64,000 nt of DNA from Pseudarthrobacter enclensis (GTDB lineage Bacteria; Actinomycetota; Actinomycetes; Actinomycetales; Micrococcaceae). The notes under the pieces were generated by a model. That model was not told where the DNA came from. It did no database searches and saw only the letters and a program-made list of their open reading frames with translations. Below are positions 39,825 to 48,902 of the stretch, one piece after another. Within the stretch, counting starts at the first letter, position 1; each line of letters starts with the position of its first letter. The DNA is taken from the NCBI RefSeq assembly GCF_030811655.1, contig NZ_JAUSRE010000008.1:124001-188000 (forward strand), read 5' to 3'. The position numbers and the translations under genes were made by a program.

Positions 39825-41996
39825 CTACCGCCCCTTCAAGGCGTTGAGCGCCTCTTCGGCGTGGTGGAGGGCGTGGCCAAGCCGTTCGCCAGGCTCCGGC
39901 AGAGAAAACAGGTAGCCCTGCAGGGAGTCGCACTCCAGGGCCGCGAGATAGTCCGCCTGTGCCGCCGTCTCGATTCCCTCGGCCGTGACGGTGAGGCCCA
40001 GGCTGTGGGCCATGTTGATCATGGAGCTGAGGATGGGCAGGCGCTCGTTGCCGGTCCGGACCATCGACACGAATGTCCTGTCGATTTTGACCGTGTCCAC
40101 CGGGAGGTCCTGCAGCCGGCCCAGCGAGGAGTAGCCGGTGCCGAAATCGTCCAGCGCTACCCGGGCCCCCGCGTCCCGCAAGGTGCTCAGCTGCTGGATC
40201 AGGCTGCAGTCGTCGTCGAAGAACACGCTCTCGGTCACCTCAAGGACCAGCTGGTAGGGCGCCACGCCGCTGGCTTCGGCCAGCCGCAGGACGGTACCGG
40301 CGAATTCCGGTTCCTGGAGCTGGACGCCGGAGACGTTCACTGCCAGGGACCGTGAGGGATCCTCGTTGAGCCACCCCGCCAGCTGCACCATCCCGACGGC
40401 CATCACTTCGGTGCCGATCTCGCCGATCAGCCCGGTGCGTTCGGCAAGGGGGATGAAGATCGACGGCGGCACCCGTTCGCCACCGCGGTCCCACCTGGCC
40501 AGCGCTTCAAACTGGACCACCTGCCCCATGCGGTGCGAAACGATCGGCTGGAAGTCGACGGCAATTTCGTTGCGGGAGACGGCGAGCTGCAGCCCGCTTT
40601 CCATGTGCGTACGCTGCACCAGCGCCTGCATCATGTCCGGATGGAACCGCAGGAAGCGGTTCTTGCCGGCAGCTTTGGCGGCGTACATCGCGATGTCCGC
40701 GTGCCGCAGCAGTTCGGAGGGGCCCATGCTGTCCTGGCCGAGCGAGGCCACGCCAAGGCTCAGGCTGGGACGCTGGACCGTGCCGTTGATGGTCACGGGC
40801 ACATGCAGGCAGCGGACAATACAGGCCGCGATCGCGTCGGCGTCCGGGCAGGCGGTCAGCAGCACCACGAACTCGTCGCCGCCCAGCCGTGCCACCACGT
40901 CTGCAGTGGGGACGCAGCCGCGGAGCCGGCGTGCCACTTCAATCAGCATGTCATCGCCGGCCTGGTGGCCCAGGATGTCATTGACTTCCTTGAAGTCATC
41001 CAGGTCCAGGAGCAGGACATCCACCGTCTTCAGCCGCGGTTCCTGCAGAGCCTCCGACAGGGCGTCATTGAAGACAGCCCTGTTGGCGAGTCCGGTCAGG
41101 GGGTCCTGGAAGGCCATGGCGCGCAGTTTTTCAGCCTGCACCGCAAGGTCCATCATGGCCCGGTGCGCCTGTTCCTGCGCTCTCCTCCTGGGCGTGACAT
41201 CGCGGAAGCTCCACACCCTGCCAACGATCCTGGTGCCCACCCGCTGAGGCCGGGAGTAACGCTCGAAGGTACGGCCGTCGTTGAGCTCCACCACGTCGTG
41301 GCTTTCGGCTGCTGGATCACCCTGGACTTCGCCCAGCCGGGCCGTGAAGGATTCAGGGTCGGCCACCTGCTCCATGACCAGCCGCAGCGCAGGCTCCTCA
41401 CTGTCCGCCTCCATGACGTCAGGTGGAAGCCGCCACATGGAGAGGAATTGTTCATTGAAGCCGGCCACGCGGCCGTCGGTGCCTATCACCAGGATGCCGT
41501 CCGCAGTTGATTCCAGGGTGGCCGTCAGCAGTGACATGGCCTCACGGAGGTTGGCGTCGGCGGCCTTGCGGTGGGCTGTTCCGCGGGCAGACAGCACCAA
41601 GCGGGCACCGGGCGGGTCCGCTTGGGCCGTATGGGAATCCGGCGCCCAGGCCACGCCTGTCCGGGGGAGGAGGGCGGCGGCCACTTCCAGCGGGAACTCG
41701 GTTCCGTCCCTCCGCAGCCCCTGAACCTCACGCGGTGGCGGAGAAGCTTCCGGCTGCCTGAGGACCTCCTGCAGCAGTTGGCCCACCTCTTCGCGGAATC
41801 CCTCGGCGATCAGGAGCCGGTGGTCCAGGCCGGTAAAGGCATCCCGCTGCAAACCGAAGAGCCTGGCTGCTGCAGCGTTCGCTGCCAGGACGGTGCCGTC
41901 AGCGGTCAACGCGAGCAGCGCGTCCGGGCTGGCGTCCAGGACCACCCCAAAACTCTGTAATGCCACATTGTTGCCATGCTCCAGAAAACCGGTCAT
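39825..41996 (-). CDS. PAS-GGDEF-EAL cyclic-di-GMP signalling protein, 723 aa
   Basis: Two PAS domains (about 15-115 and 155-280, with TLESTADGILVIGTDGRVAGFNEQF) precede a GGDEF domain (about 300-455, active motif RLGGDEFVVLL intact) and an EAL domain (about 475-715). In the EAL domain, FEALARW, the loop DDFGTGYSSLGRL, the TAEGIET glutamate and LQGYLF are present, so it looks catalytically competent. No I-site RxxD five residues before GGDEF is seen. It could make and break c-di-GMP under PAS control. No membrane segment is present, so it is cytosolic. Monocistronic. Confidence 0.93.
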   Translation of the reverse strand: MTGFLEHGNNVALQSFGVVLDASPDALLALTADGTVLAANAAAARLFGLQRDAFTGLDHRLLIAEGFREEVGQLLQEVLRQPEASPPPREVQGLRRDGTEFPLEVAAALLPRTGVAWAPDSHTAQADPPGARLVLSARGTAHRKAADANLREAMSLLTATLESTADGILVIGTDGRVAGFNEQFLSMWRLPPDVMEADSEEPALRLVMEQVADPESFTARLGEVQGDPAAESHDVVELNDGRTFERYSRPQRVGTRIVGRVWSFRDVTPRRRAQEQAHRAMMDLAVQAEKLRAMAFQDPLTGLANRAVFNDALSEALQEPRLKTVDVLLLDLDDFKEVNDILGHQAGDDMLIEVARRLRGCVPTADVVARLGGDEFVVLLTACPDADAIAACIVRCLHVPVTINGTVQRPSLSLGVASLGQDSMGPSELLRHADIAMYAAKAAGKNRFLRFHPDMMQALVQRTHMESGLQLAVSRNEIAVDFQPIVSHRMGQVVQFEALARWDRGGERVPPSIFIPLAERTGLIGEIGTEVMAVGMVQLAGWLNEDPSRSLAVNVSGVQLQEPEFAGTVLRLAEASGVAPYQLVLEVTESVFFDDDCSLIQQLSTLRDAGARVALDDFGTGYSSLGRLQDLPVDTVKIDRTFVSMVRTGNERLPILSSMINMAHSLGLTVTAEGIETAAQADYLAALECDSLQGYLFSLPEPGERLGHALHHAEEALNALKGR

Positions 41997-42148
41997 TGCA
42001 CCACCCCTTCGCCATCATAAACGGCGATGGCATCAATTGGGCATGAATGCGGAACGGCAAACAGGCCTTGTGGATGCTTAACGTAAAAAGCGCCGTCCTC
42101 CCATCTGGAGCCCGGCGCTTCTTACTGATGATTTTATTCGTGGAGCGG

Positions 42149-42418
42149 CTATACCCTGCGGCCGCTGCGGTTCGTGACGGCGCCGTAGATCAGCAGGACG
42201 ATGATGGAGCCAAGGATTGCCAACAGCCAGGTCCTGAGGTCGAAGAACTCTGCCAGGCCGCCGCCGAAGATCAGCGATCCGATCCAGCCGCCCAGGATGG
42301 CCCCGACAACGCCCAGGACCATGGTCACTACCCAGCCGCCGCCTTGGCGCCCCGGCAGGATGGCCTTTGCAATGGCTCCAGCAATCAGGCCCAAAATGAG
42401 AAATCCGATAATGCCCAT
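42149..42418 (-). CDS. GlsB/YeaQ/YmgE-family membrane protein, 89 aa
   Basis: Three membrane helices with the family glycine pattern: IGFLILGLIAGAIAKAILPGRQGGGWVVTMVLGVVGAILGGWIGSLIFG, then a third helix LLAILGSIIVLLIYGAVT. The 'transglycosylase-associated' label is historical; the function is unknown, and homologues are often induced by general stress. GGAGTG lies before the ATG at 42418. Monocistronic. Confidence 0.9.
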   Translation of the reverse strand: MGIIGFLILGLIAGAIAKAILPGRQGGGWVVTMVLGVVGAILGGWIGSLIFGGGLAEFFDLRTWLLAILGSIIVLLIYGAVTNRSGRRV

Positions 42419-42596
42419 GTTGCCACTCCTTGTCAGTCAGTTGTGCCGGGTCCCCATTTCCGGTTCCATCATTCAATCAGCAGGCTTACTATTCTGCAAG
42501 ACTTTGAATATCACAGGATGGCTGTCACTTTCCGTCACCAATATGCACTTCGCCCGTATGATGGCAACCTCTGCAGCAAACCCAAGGAGCACAGGA

Positions 42597-43460
42597 ATGC
42601 CCAGCCGCACCGCCAGGTCCCGTGCCATCTTCCTTGACATTGACGGGACCTACGCCGACCACGGACTCGCCCCCGAAGCCCACGTGGATGCCGTGCGTAC
42701 CGCCCGGCGGCTTGGCCACCTCGTCTTTGTCTGCACGGGCCGGCCGCTGGCCATGGTTCCCGGCCACATCCTGGAGGCCGGCTTTGACGGCACTGTCACG
42801 GGCGCCGGCGCCCGGGTGGAGGTCCACGGCGAGATCCTCAAAGATGCACGTTTCGAGCCGGAACTGGCAGCGCGCATTGTGGCGGCCCTGGATGCCCACA
42901 ACGCCGCCTACATCCTGGAAGCCCCGGAGGCCCTGTACGGACGCACCGGGGTGGACCGGCGGCTCAGGGAAGTGCTTGGTCCCATCTTCGCCGGGCGCCC
43001 GCAGCATGACGGGATTCTCAGCACGGACGTGGATCCGCTCGAGGACATCCTGGGACCGATGCGGTACAGCGACGACCTGCGGTCAACCTCGTACGCAAAG
43101 ATCTCCTGCTTCGATTCTCCTGTGCCGCTGGGCCGGGTGATGGACGACTTTGGCCCGGAAGTTGGACTGATCCCCAGTTCACTGTCCGCCCTGGGCGAGC
43201 GCGCGGGGGAGATTTTCATGGCGGGCATCCACAAGGCGGTGGGCATCCGAGTGGTGGAAGAACGCCTGGGCCTGGACCGCGCGGACATCGTGGCCATCGG
43301 TGACAGCGCCAACGACATCGAAATGCTTGAGTACGCTGGCGTCGGCATCGCGGTGGAAGGCGGCCATCCCGCTGTGCTTGCCGTGGCGGACCGGGTCACC
43401 GCCCCGCCAGCCGGCAACGGCGTTGCGGCGGCCTTCGCCGAACTGGGACTCCTGGGGTAG
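42597..43460 (+). CDS. Cof-type HAD hydrolase, 287 aa
   Basis: Motif I is IFLDIDGTYADHG (about 10-22), motif II is VFVCTGRPLAMVP, motif III is the Lys in GIHKAVGIRVVEERLG, and motif IV is DIVAIGDSANDIEMLEYAGVGIAVEGGHP. A C2-type cap lies between motifs II and III. This is the Cof/SPP-like group that dephosphorylates sugar phosphates or cofactors. AAGGAG lies 8 bases before the ATG at 42597. It converges on ugd. Confidence 0.9.
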   Translation: MPSRTARSRAIFLDIDGTYADHGLAPEAHVDAVRTARRLGHLVFVCTGRPLAMVPGHILEAGFDGTVTGAGARVEVHGEILKDARFEPELAARIVAALDAHNAAYILEAPEALYGRTGVDRRLREVLGPIFAGRPQHDGILSTDVDPLEDILGPMRYSDDLRSTSYAKISCFDSPVPLGRVMDDFGPEVGLIPSSLSALGERAGEIFMAGIHKAVGIRVVEERLGLDRADIVAIGDSANDIEMLEYAGVGIAVEGGHPAVLAVADRVTAPPAGNGVAAAFAELGLLG

Positions 43461-43495
43461 GTCCGGAACCCGTCCCCGCTGCACGGGGCCGGGCG

Positions 43496-44869
43496 TCAGC
43501 GGGCCGCCGCTGCCGTCAGGCCGCCCGAAGTGGCCGCGGTTCCCAGGCCGCGCACCACCCAGCCCTCTTCCTGCCAGGCAGCGGCATCCAGCACATTCCT
43601 CGCGTCCAGGACCACCCGCCGCCGCACCAGCTGCCCTGCCGTGGCCGGGCACAGGTGGCGGTACTCGTCCCATTCGGTTAACAGCAGCACCAACTCAGCG
43701 TCCTGGAGCGCCTTCTGCGTGGAAGACTCGAAGCGGAGGCCGGGATGGCGCAGCCACGCATTGTTCACGGCCTTGGGGTCGGTGACGGTGACATGGGCCC
43801 CGGCGGCGGCCAGCCGGTCCGCGACATCCAGGGCAGGGGAGTCCCGGATGTCGTCGGTGTCGGGTTTGAAGGCCGCGCCCAGGACGGTGACCGCACGCCC
43901 GGCCACGGACCCGCCGCACAGTTGCGCAGCCAGGCCGACCGTGCGCATGCGCTGGCCAACGTTCACCGCATCCACCAGGCCCATCCAGTCCTCCACGGCG
44001 GATATGCCCAGCGTGGCAGCCTGCGCCCGGAAGCTGCGGATGTCTTTGGGCAGGCAGCCGCCGCCGAAACCAAGCCCTGCGTGGAGGTAGCGGCTGCCGA
44101 TCCTTGGGTCCAGCCCCATGGCCTCACTGAGTTCTGTGACGTCGGCGCCGGCCGCGTCGCACAGGCCGGCGACTGCATTGATGAAGCTGACCTTGGTGGC
44201 GAGGTACGCGTTGGCGGCGGACTTGATGAGCTCTGCCGTGGCGAAGCTGCACACCAGCCGCGGGATGCCGGCGGCGAGCAGCGGTCCATAAACCGCATCC
44301 AGCGCAGCCGTCACCCCCAGCGCTGCGCCGGTGGCCGGGTGGAAGGCTGCGGGCCGGCCGCCTTCCACGCCATACACCAGCCGGTCCGGCACCAGCGAGT
44401 CCTTCACCGCGGTGCCCTGCCGCAGGAATTCAGGGTTCCAGCCGAGCAGCACGTCCGGCCGGGTGGCCAGTTCGCCGCGGAGCATTTCCACGGTGCCTAC
44501 TGGCACCGTTGATTTACCGACGACGACGGCGCCCGCGGCCAGGTGCGGAAGCAGCGCTTGGGTGGCGGAGACCAGGTAGGTGAGGTCTGCGGCGTCGGAA
44601 GTCTTTCCCTGCGGGGTCCCCACGCACAGGAAATGTACCTGCGCGTCCCTGGCGTCCGCAGGGTTGGTGGAGAACCGCAGCCTGCCGCTGGCCCTGCCGT
44701 CCCGGAGGAGTTCGTCAAGGCCGGGCTCGTGGAAGGGCGCTACGCCCCCTGCCAGGTGCTGCACCTTGCCCGGGTCCACGTCGACTCCAACCACTGTGTG
44801 GCCCATGGAGGCCAGCGTTGCAGCGTGGACAGCGCCCAGGTAGCCGCAGCCGATCACGGAAATTTTCAC
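43496..44869 (-). CDS. ugd: UDP-glucose 6-dehydrogenase, 457 aa
   Basis: Oxidises UDP-glucose to UDP-glucuronate with 2 NAD+. The NAD-binding GCGYLGAVHAATLASMGHTVVGVDVD is at the N-terminus, with FLCVGTPQ, the central GWNPEFLRQGTAVKD and the catalytic Cys272 in GFGGGCLPKD. The C-terminal UDP-binding domain has GAAFKPDTDDIRDSPALDV. The ATG (44869) overlaps the stop of the GT4 gene as ATGA. This coupling suggests the UDP-glucuronate feeds a glycolipid or polymer made with that transferase. Confidence 0.95.
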   Translation of the reverse strand: MKISVIGCGYLGAVHAATLASMGHTVVGVDVDPGKVQHLAGGVAPFHEPGLDELLRDGRASGRLRFSTNPADARDAQVHFLCVGTPQGKTSDAADLTYLVSATQALLPHLAAGAVVVGKSTVPVGTVEMLRGELATRPDVLLGWNPEFLRQGTAVKDSLVPDRLVYGVEGGRPAAFHPATGAALGVTAALDAVYGPLLAAGIPRLVCSFATAELIKSAANAYLATKVSFINAVAGLCDAAGADVTELSEAMGLDPRIGSRYLHAGLGFGGGCLPKDIRSFRAQAATLGISAVEDWMGLVDAVNVGQRMRTVGLAAQLCGGSVAGRAVTVLGAAFKPDTDDIRDSPALDVADRLAAAGAHVTVTDPKAVNNAWLRHPGLRFESSTQKALQDAELVLLLTEWDEYRHLCPATAGQLVRRRVVLDARNVLDAAAWQEEGWVVRGLGTAATSGGLTAAAAR

Positions 44870-46023
44870 AGCTGTGCCCCCTTGCGGCTGGTTGGGCAGG
44901 CCACCGCGGGAACGGCCGCGACGGCGTCCTGGTAGTGCTGGACCAGGTCAGCGCAGAGCGCCGGCCATGTCCTGCCCTGCACTGAGGCGTGCGCTGCCGC
45001 CGCGAATGCCCGGCGCTTGGCGTCGTCACCCACCAGGTCCTGGACGCGGGAACGCATCGCGGACAAGTCCCCGGGCTCGTAGAGCCATCCGGTCCGCGAA
45101 TTTTCCACCAGGTCGAGGGGGCCGCCGCGCCCCGTGGCCACCACCGGCACCCCTGATGCCATGGCCTCCTGGATGGTCTGGCAGAAGGTTTCGAACTCGC
45201 CGGGATGGACGAACAAATCGAAGGACGCCATGGCCCGGGCCAGGTCGTCGCCGCCGAGGAACCCGGTGAACAGGGCGCCCGGGAGTGCGTCCCTGAGGAT
45301 CGCGTGCTGGGGCCCATCGCCGACAACCACCAGCTTTGTGTTGGGGATGCCGGTGAGGGCGGCAAGGTCCTCCACCTGCTTTTCTACGGCGAGCCTGCCC
45401 ACGTAGCCGATGATCCGTTCACCATTGGGGGCCACCGTGGCCCGCCAGCCGGCGTCGCGCTTTTCCGGCGAGAACCGCGCCGTGTCCACGCCCCGGCGCC
45501 ACATCCGCACCCTGGGTATGCCCCTGCCGCGCAACTGGTTCAGCGCGAACGTTGAGGGCACCAGCGTGCGCGTGGCCAGCAGATGGATGTTCTCCACCCG
45601 CGTCCACGCCCAGTTTTCCAGGAAGGGGACCCCGTACCGTGCAGCGTAGCTGGGAACCTCGGTTTGGTAGACCGCTACTGTGGGAATGCCCAGCTGGTCC
45701 GCAGCCTGGGCGGCCCGCCAGCCCAGGACGAACGGCGAGGCAAGATGCACCACGTCAGGTGCGTACTCGGCAAGGATTCGCTTGACCCGGTACACACCTC
45801 CCAGTGCCACCCGCACGTTCGTGTAGCCGGCCAGCGGAACGGCCGGAAGCCTGTGAACCTCCGCTCCCTTCACCTGGGCGGCCGCCTCGCCGTCATGGGC
45901 CGAAGGGGCGATGACAAGCACCTCGTCGCCGCGCTCCTGAAGGTGGTCCAGGACCCGCAGGATGGAATGGGTGACGCCGTTCATCAACGGCAAAAAAGAT
46001 TCTGCAACGATTGCGATCCTCAC
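44866..46023 (-). CDS. GT4 glycosyltransferase, mycobacterial MgtA/PimB-like mannosyltransferase, 385 aa
   Basis: A GT-B glycosyltransferase of family GT4. The N-terminal MRIAIVAESFLPLMNGVTHSILRVLDHL and VHLASPFVLGWRA resemble the GDP-mannose-dependent transferase known as MgtA in mycobacteria and corynebacteria (unrelated to the Mg2+ ATPase). The donor-binding E-x7-E motif is present in GEFETFCQTIQEAMASGVPVVA, preceded by GYVGRLAVEKQ. In corynebacteria that enzyme adds mannose to glucuronosyl-diacylglycerol. The coupled ugd gene, which makes UDP-glucuronate, supports a similar membrane glycolipid here. The acceptor is inferred, not shown. Confidence 0.9.
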   Translation of the reverse strand: MRIAIVAESFLPLMNGVTHSILRVLDHLQERGDEVLVIAPSAHDGEAAAQVKGAEVHRLPAVPLAGYTNVRVALGGVYRVKRILAEYAPDVVHLASPFVLGWRAAQAADQLGIPTVAVYQTEVPSYAARYGVPFLENWAWTRVENIHLLATRTLVPSTFALNQLRGRGIPRVRMWRRGVDTARFSPEKRDAGWRATVAPNGERIIGYVGRLAVEKQVEDLAALTGIPNTKLVVVGDGPQHAILRDALPGALFTGFLGGDDLARAMASFDLFVHPGEFETFCQTIQEAMASGVPVVATGRGGPLDLVENSRTGWLYEPGDLSAMRSRVQDLVGDDAKRRAFAAAAHASVQGRTWPALCADLVQHYQDAVAAVPAVACPTSRKGAQL

Positions 46024-46133
46024 CCCTCAACCGTGGGCGCTTTCCCTGAAATGGCGGGGGAGGAAGCGTTACCCGGAGGAAAAGGCCGGATGAACAACTG
46101 CTCACTCTCCCCAAAGAAAATTACTAAGTAGGC

Positions 46134-46163
46134 TTGGCATTTGATGCTAAGCATGCTTACGGT
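46134..46163 (+). promoter_or_regulatory. Putative promoter of PRC/DUF2382 gene with spacer palindrome
   Basis: TTGGCA (46134-46139) and TACGGT (46158-46163) are 18 bases apart. The perfect 12-bp palindrome TAAGCATGCTTA (46148-46159) lies in the spacer and overlaps the -10 box. About 120 bases separate it from the ATG at 46283. Confidence 0.45.
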
Positions 46164-46282
46164 AGTGGGGCAGTCAGCGCAGAGCCTCAAGCAGCCGGGG
46201 CGGAGGCCGGATGTCGGGAGATTGCCCCGGTCCGGAATATCCACTGCTGGCCCCCAGTGCAAAGACAATCCAAGGAGACGTC

Positions 46283-47140
46283 ATGCTTAACAGGGAAAAC
46301 CTTGAAAACCTGCTCACCAAGGGCGGCAACGTTGTCGGTTCCGACGGCACCAAGATCGGTTCGATTGGACAGCTGTACGCAGACGATGACACGGGTGAGC
46401 CCACATGGGTCACCGTCAAGACGGGCCTTTTCGGCACCTCTGAATCCTTCGTCCCCGTCGAGGGCGCCCACAACCAGGGCGAGGACCTGGTGGTTCCGTT
46501 CTCCAAGGAACATGTCAAGGACGCCCCCCGCGTGGATGCGGACGGCCACCTCAGCCCTGAGGAAGAGGACCGGCTGTACACGTACTACGACCGTGGCGCA
46601 CGCACCTACAGTGAAGCCCAGTCCGGCACTGCCGGCGACGTGGACCTTCAGGGCGACGCCGACCTGAACGCGGGGACGCCTACTGCCGGTATTGGTGCAG
46701 GACGCGATACCTACGACCGCGACACCGAGGCCCGCGGGGCAGTGGGGCACGATACGTCCGGCCCCACGACGGACGATGCCATGACGCGCTCCGAGGAGCA
46801 GCTGCACGTTGGCAAGGAGCGCGAAGCCACCGGCCGGGCGCGCCTGCGGAAGTATGTCACCACGGAGAATGTCACCAAGACCATTCCCGTGGAACGTGAA
46901 GAAGTCCGGATCGAGCGCGAACCGATCACGGACGCCAACCGCGGCTCGGCCCTCGACGGGCCCGCCATCAGCGAGGAAGAGCATGAGGTGGTCCTGCACG
47001 AGGAGCGCCCCGTGGTGGAGAAGGAGGCCGTTCCGGTGGAGCGGGTCCGCCTGGACAAGAACGTTGTCAGGGACGACGTCACGGTCAACGAGGACGTCCG
47101 CAAGGAAAACATCGAAACGGACGGCGACACCCGCCGCTGA
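46283..47140 (+). CDS. PRC-barrel + DUF2382 stress protein, 285 aa
   Basis: An N-terminal PRC-barrel (about 1-85: GGNVVGSDGTKIGSIGQLYADDDTGEPTWVTVKTGLFG, VPVEGA, LVVPFSKEHVKDAPRVDADGHLSPEEEDRLYTYY) is joined by a Gly/Asp/Thr-rich linker to a C-terminal DUF2382 domain (about 185-280: RARLRKYVTTENVTKTIPVEREEVRIEREPI, HEVVLHEERPVVEKEAVPVERVRL). This combination is common in actinobacteria and Deinococcus and is linked to general stress, without a known biochemical role. AAGGAG lies before the ATG at 46283. Two hairpins follow the stop. Confidence 0.92.
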   Translation: MLNRENLENLLTKGGNVVGSDGTKIGSIGQLYADDDTGEPTWVTVKTGLFGTSESFVPVEGAHNQGEDLVVPFSKEHVKDAPRVDADGHLSPEEEDRLYTYYDRGARTYSEAQSGTAGDVDLQGDADLNAGTPTAGIGAGRDTYDRDTEARGAVGHDTSGPTTDDAMTRSEEQLHVGKEREATGRARLRKYVTTENVTKTIPVEREEVRIEREPITDANRGSALDGPAISEEEHEVVLHEERPVVEKEAVPVERVRLDKNVVRDDVTVNEDVRKENIETDGDTRR

Positions 47141-47203
47141 TCCGGCAGGGATTCACCCCCGCCGGCGGGCAGGCTGACTGGATCAGCACCCCCGACACGG
47201 TGA

Positions 47204-47241
47204 ACGGCGCCGGGAGCCTACTTGGAGGCTCCCGGCGCCGT
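47204..47241 (+). terminator. 16-bp stem terminator after DUF2382 gene
   Basis: ACGGCGCCGGGAGCCT (47204-47219) pairs perfectly with 47226-47241 across ACTTGG. The following CGCGTTTAAA gives only a short T-run. Confidence 0.75.
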
Positions 47242-47254
47242 CGCGTTTAAAGAC

Positions 47255-47292
47255 GCTGGTGCAGCCGCGCTGGAAGCGGCGGCTGCACCAGC
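47255..47292 (+). terminator. Second hairpin, 14-bp stem, directly after the first
   Basis: GCTGGTGCAGCCGC (47255-47268) pairs perfectly with 47279-47292 across a 10-base loop, 13 bases beyond the first hairpin. No T-run follows. It may be a second terminator or an RNA-stability element. Confidence 0.6.
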
Positions 47293-47571
47293 CAGTAGGA
47301 CGAATATCTTCAGAACTTACGGTTCATCTCTCATTCGCGGCTCCTGTTTTCCCGGCTTACGGCAATCCGGGCCTTCGCTGGCGCCGGGCGGCCGGCGGCC
47401 AGCAGAAATCGCGGTACCCCCTCGGCGGGGCGGCGGGTGTTGGCTTCTACCAATTTTACGGCCGGCCCCAGGAAAAAGCGCCGACGGGCCGGGCGTTCGA
47501 TTGCGATCAGTACGGCCGCGGAGCCTGTCGTTCGCGGGCGCGGCGCACCCTCCGTGACACCATGGAACACG

Positions 47572-48888
47572 ATGAAACTGCGCGCTGATCAGACCGGAGA
47601 CCGTGGCCTTCCCATGCCCTTGTGGCTGCAGGGGGCCCTTGAAACGGCGCAGGCGGCCGTCATCTCCGCGCTGGTGGTGGTGGCGCCCATCGTTGCCGTG
47701 TGGGCCACCGCCGGTTTCCAGAACGGGCAGTTCGAGGTGCTCGCCCGGCTGGCCGGCCAGTCCTGGCTCCTGGTCCATGGCGTGCCGCTTGGGCTTTCGG
47801 GGGCAGGGCCCGCCACTGCGAGCCATGGCGGCTCGGGCGTCCTGAGCCTGATTCCCCTGGGCCTCACCCTGATCCCGTTCCTTCTCGCATGGCGTGCCGG
47901 CCGCCGGCTCGCCCGTGCCTCCTACACGGACCAGTTATGGCAGGCGTTGCTCGGTTCGTGGGCGGTTTACGCGGCCTTCGGCGTCGCTACCGGCTTCGTT
48001 TGCCGCACTGCCGACGTCGCCATCAATCTCTGGTACGCCATGCTGGTTCCCCTGATTCCATACGGGCTGGGCATGGTGGTTGGCGCCCGGCGGGAAGCAG
48101 GCTCCTGGAGCCGGCTCATCGGCGTCGACGCCGTGGACTGGATCTCCCGCACCAGCCAGCATTCGCGCTGGGCCGGCTCGTATTTGGCATCGGCCGTGAA
48201 AGCAGGATTCGTGGCGGCGGTTTCGGCGCTGACCCTCGCCGCAGCTTTGCTGGCCGTGGACCTGTTCATCCACTGGAACCTCGTGGTCTCCGTCTACGAG
48301 GCGCTCGGAGCCGGACCCGTGGGAGGCGCCGCCCTCACCATCGCGCAGCTGGGCTTCCTGCCCAACCTGGTGGTCTTTGCCCTGGCGTGGACGTCCGGGG
48401 CTGGTTTTGCGATGGGGGCCGGTTCCCAGGTCGGTCCGCTGGCCACCGCCGTCGGGCCGCTCCCGTCCATTCCTGTCCTGGCGGCCATCCCCTCGGGACC
48501 CCTGGGCTACGCGTTCGTCGCCCTGATCGTTCCGGTGCTTGCAGGGGTCATGGCAGGCTGGTGGTTCCTCCGGGAGGGTGAGAACCACTTCGACGAGTGG
48601 CTCGCCATCAAGGTGCATGCCCGTTGGTTCACGGCAACCCTCTCCACCCTGGTGCTCGCTGCGCTCGTGGGGGTGGCGGCGGGCCTGCTGACGGCCTGCC
48701 TGGCATGGATCGCCAGGGGATCAGCCGGCCTCGGGCGCCTGACCGACATCGGCCCCGACCCCCTGTGGACTGGACTCTGGGTGGCCGCAGAGGTGGGTGT
48801 CGGCGTCATGATCGGTTACGCAGCGGGACCATGGCTGGAACGGGAGAAAACAGCAGGCTCGGAACGGCACGGGGAACTGGTCCATTAG
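47572..48888 (+). CDS. DUF6350-family membrane protein, 438 aa
   Basis: A ten-or-more-helix membrane protein of the actinobacterial DUF6350 family: LQGALETAQAAVISALVVVAPIVAVWA, LSLIPLGLTLIPFLLAWRAGRRLARASY, AALTIAQLGFLPNLVVFALAWTSGAGFAMGAGSQVGPL and a WLAIKVHARWF segment. The gene typically lies beside purN and purH, as here; the reason is unknown. The ATG at 47572 is preceded by GGAAC; a GTG at 47554 is an alternative start. Function unknown. Confidence 0.87.
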   Translation: MKLRADQTGDRGLPMPLWLQGALETAQAAVISALVVVAPIVAVWATAGFQNGQFEVLARLAGQSWLLVHGVPLGLSGAGPATASHGGSGVLSLIPLGLTLIPFLLAWRAGRRLARASYTDQLWQALLGSWAVYAAFGVATGFVCRTADVAINLWYAMLVPLIPYGLGMVVGARREAGSWSRLIGVDAVDWISRTSQHSRWAGSYLASAVKAGFVAAVSALTLAAALLAVDLFIHWNLVVSVYEALGAGPVGGAALTIAQLGFLPNLVVFALAWTSGAGFAMGAGSQVGPLATAVGPLPSIPVLAAIPSGPLGYAFVALIVPVLAGVMAGWWFLREGENHFDEWLAIKVHARWFTATLSTLVLAALVGVAAGLLTACLAWIARGSAGLGRLTDIGPDPLWTGLWVAAEVGVGVMIGYAAGPWLEREKTAGSERHGELVH

Positions 48889-48902
48889 GGACCACTCCGC
48901 GG

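Larger units (their letters stand above)
47141..47571. other. Gene-free stretch with twin hairpins
   Basis: 431 bases between the DUF2382 stop and the DUF6350 start. The left part holds the two hairpins. The right part (47300-47571) has no convincing ORF or RNA and must contain the promoter for the DUF6350 gene, which I could not place. Confidence 0.4.

Noticed and set aside
43475..43489. Small CCCCG/CGGGG hairpin between the HAD gene and ugd
   Set aside because: Only a 5-bp stem and no T-run; too weak to call a terminator.
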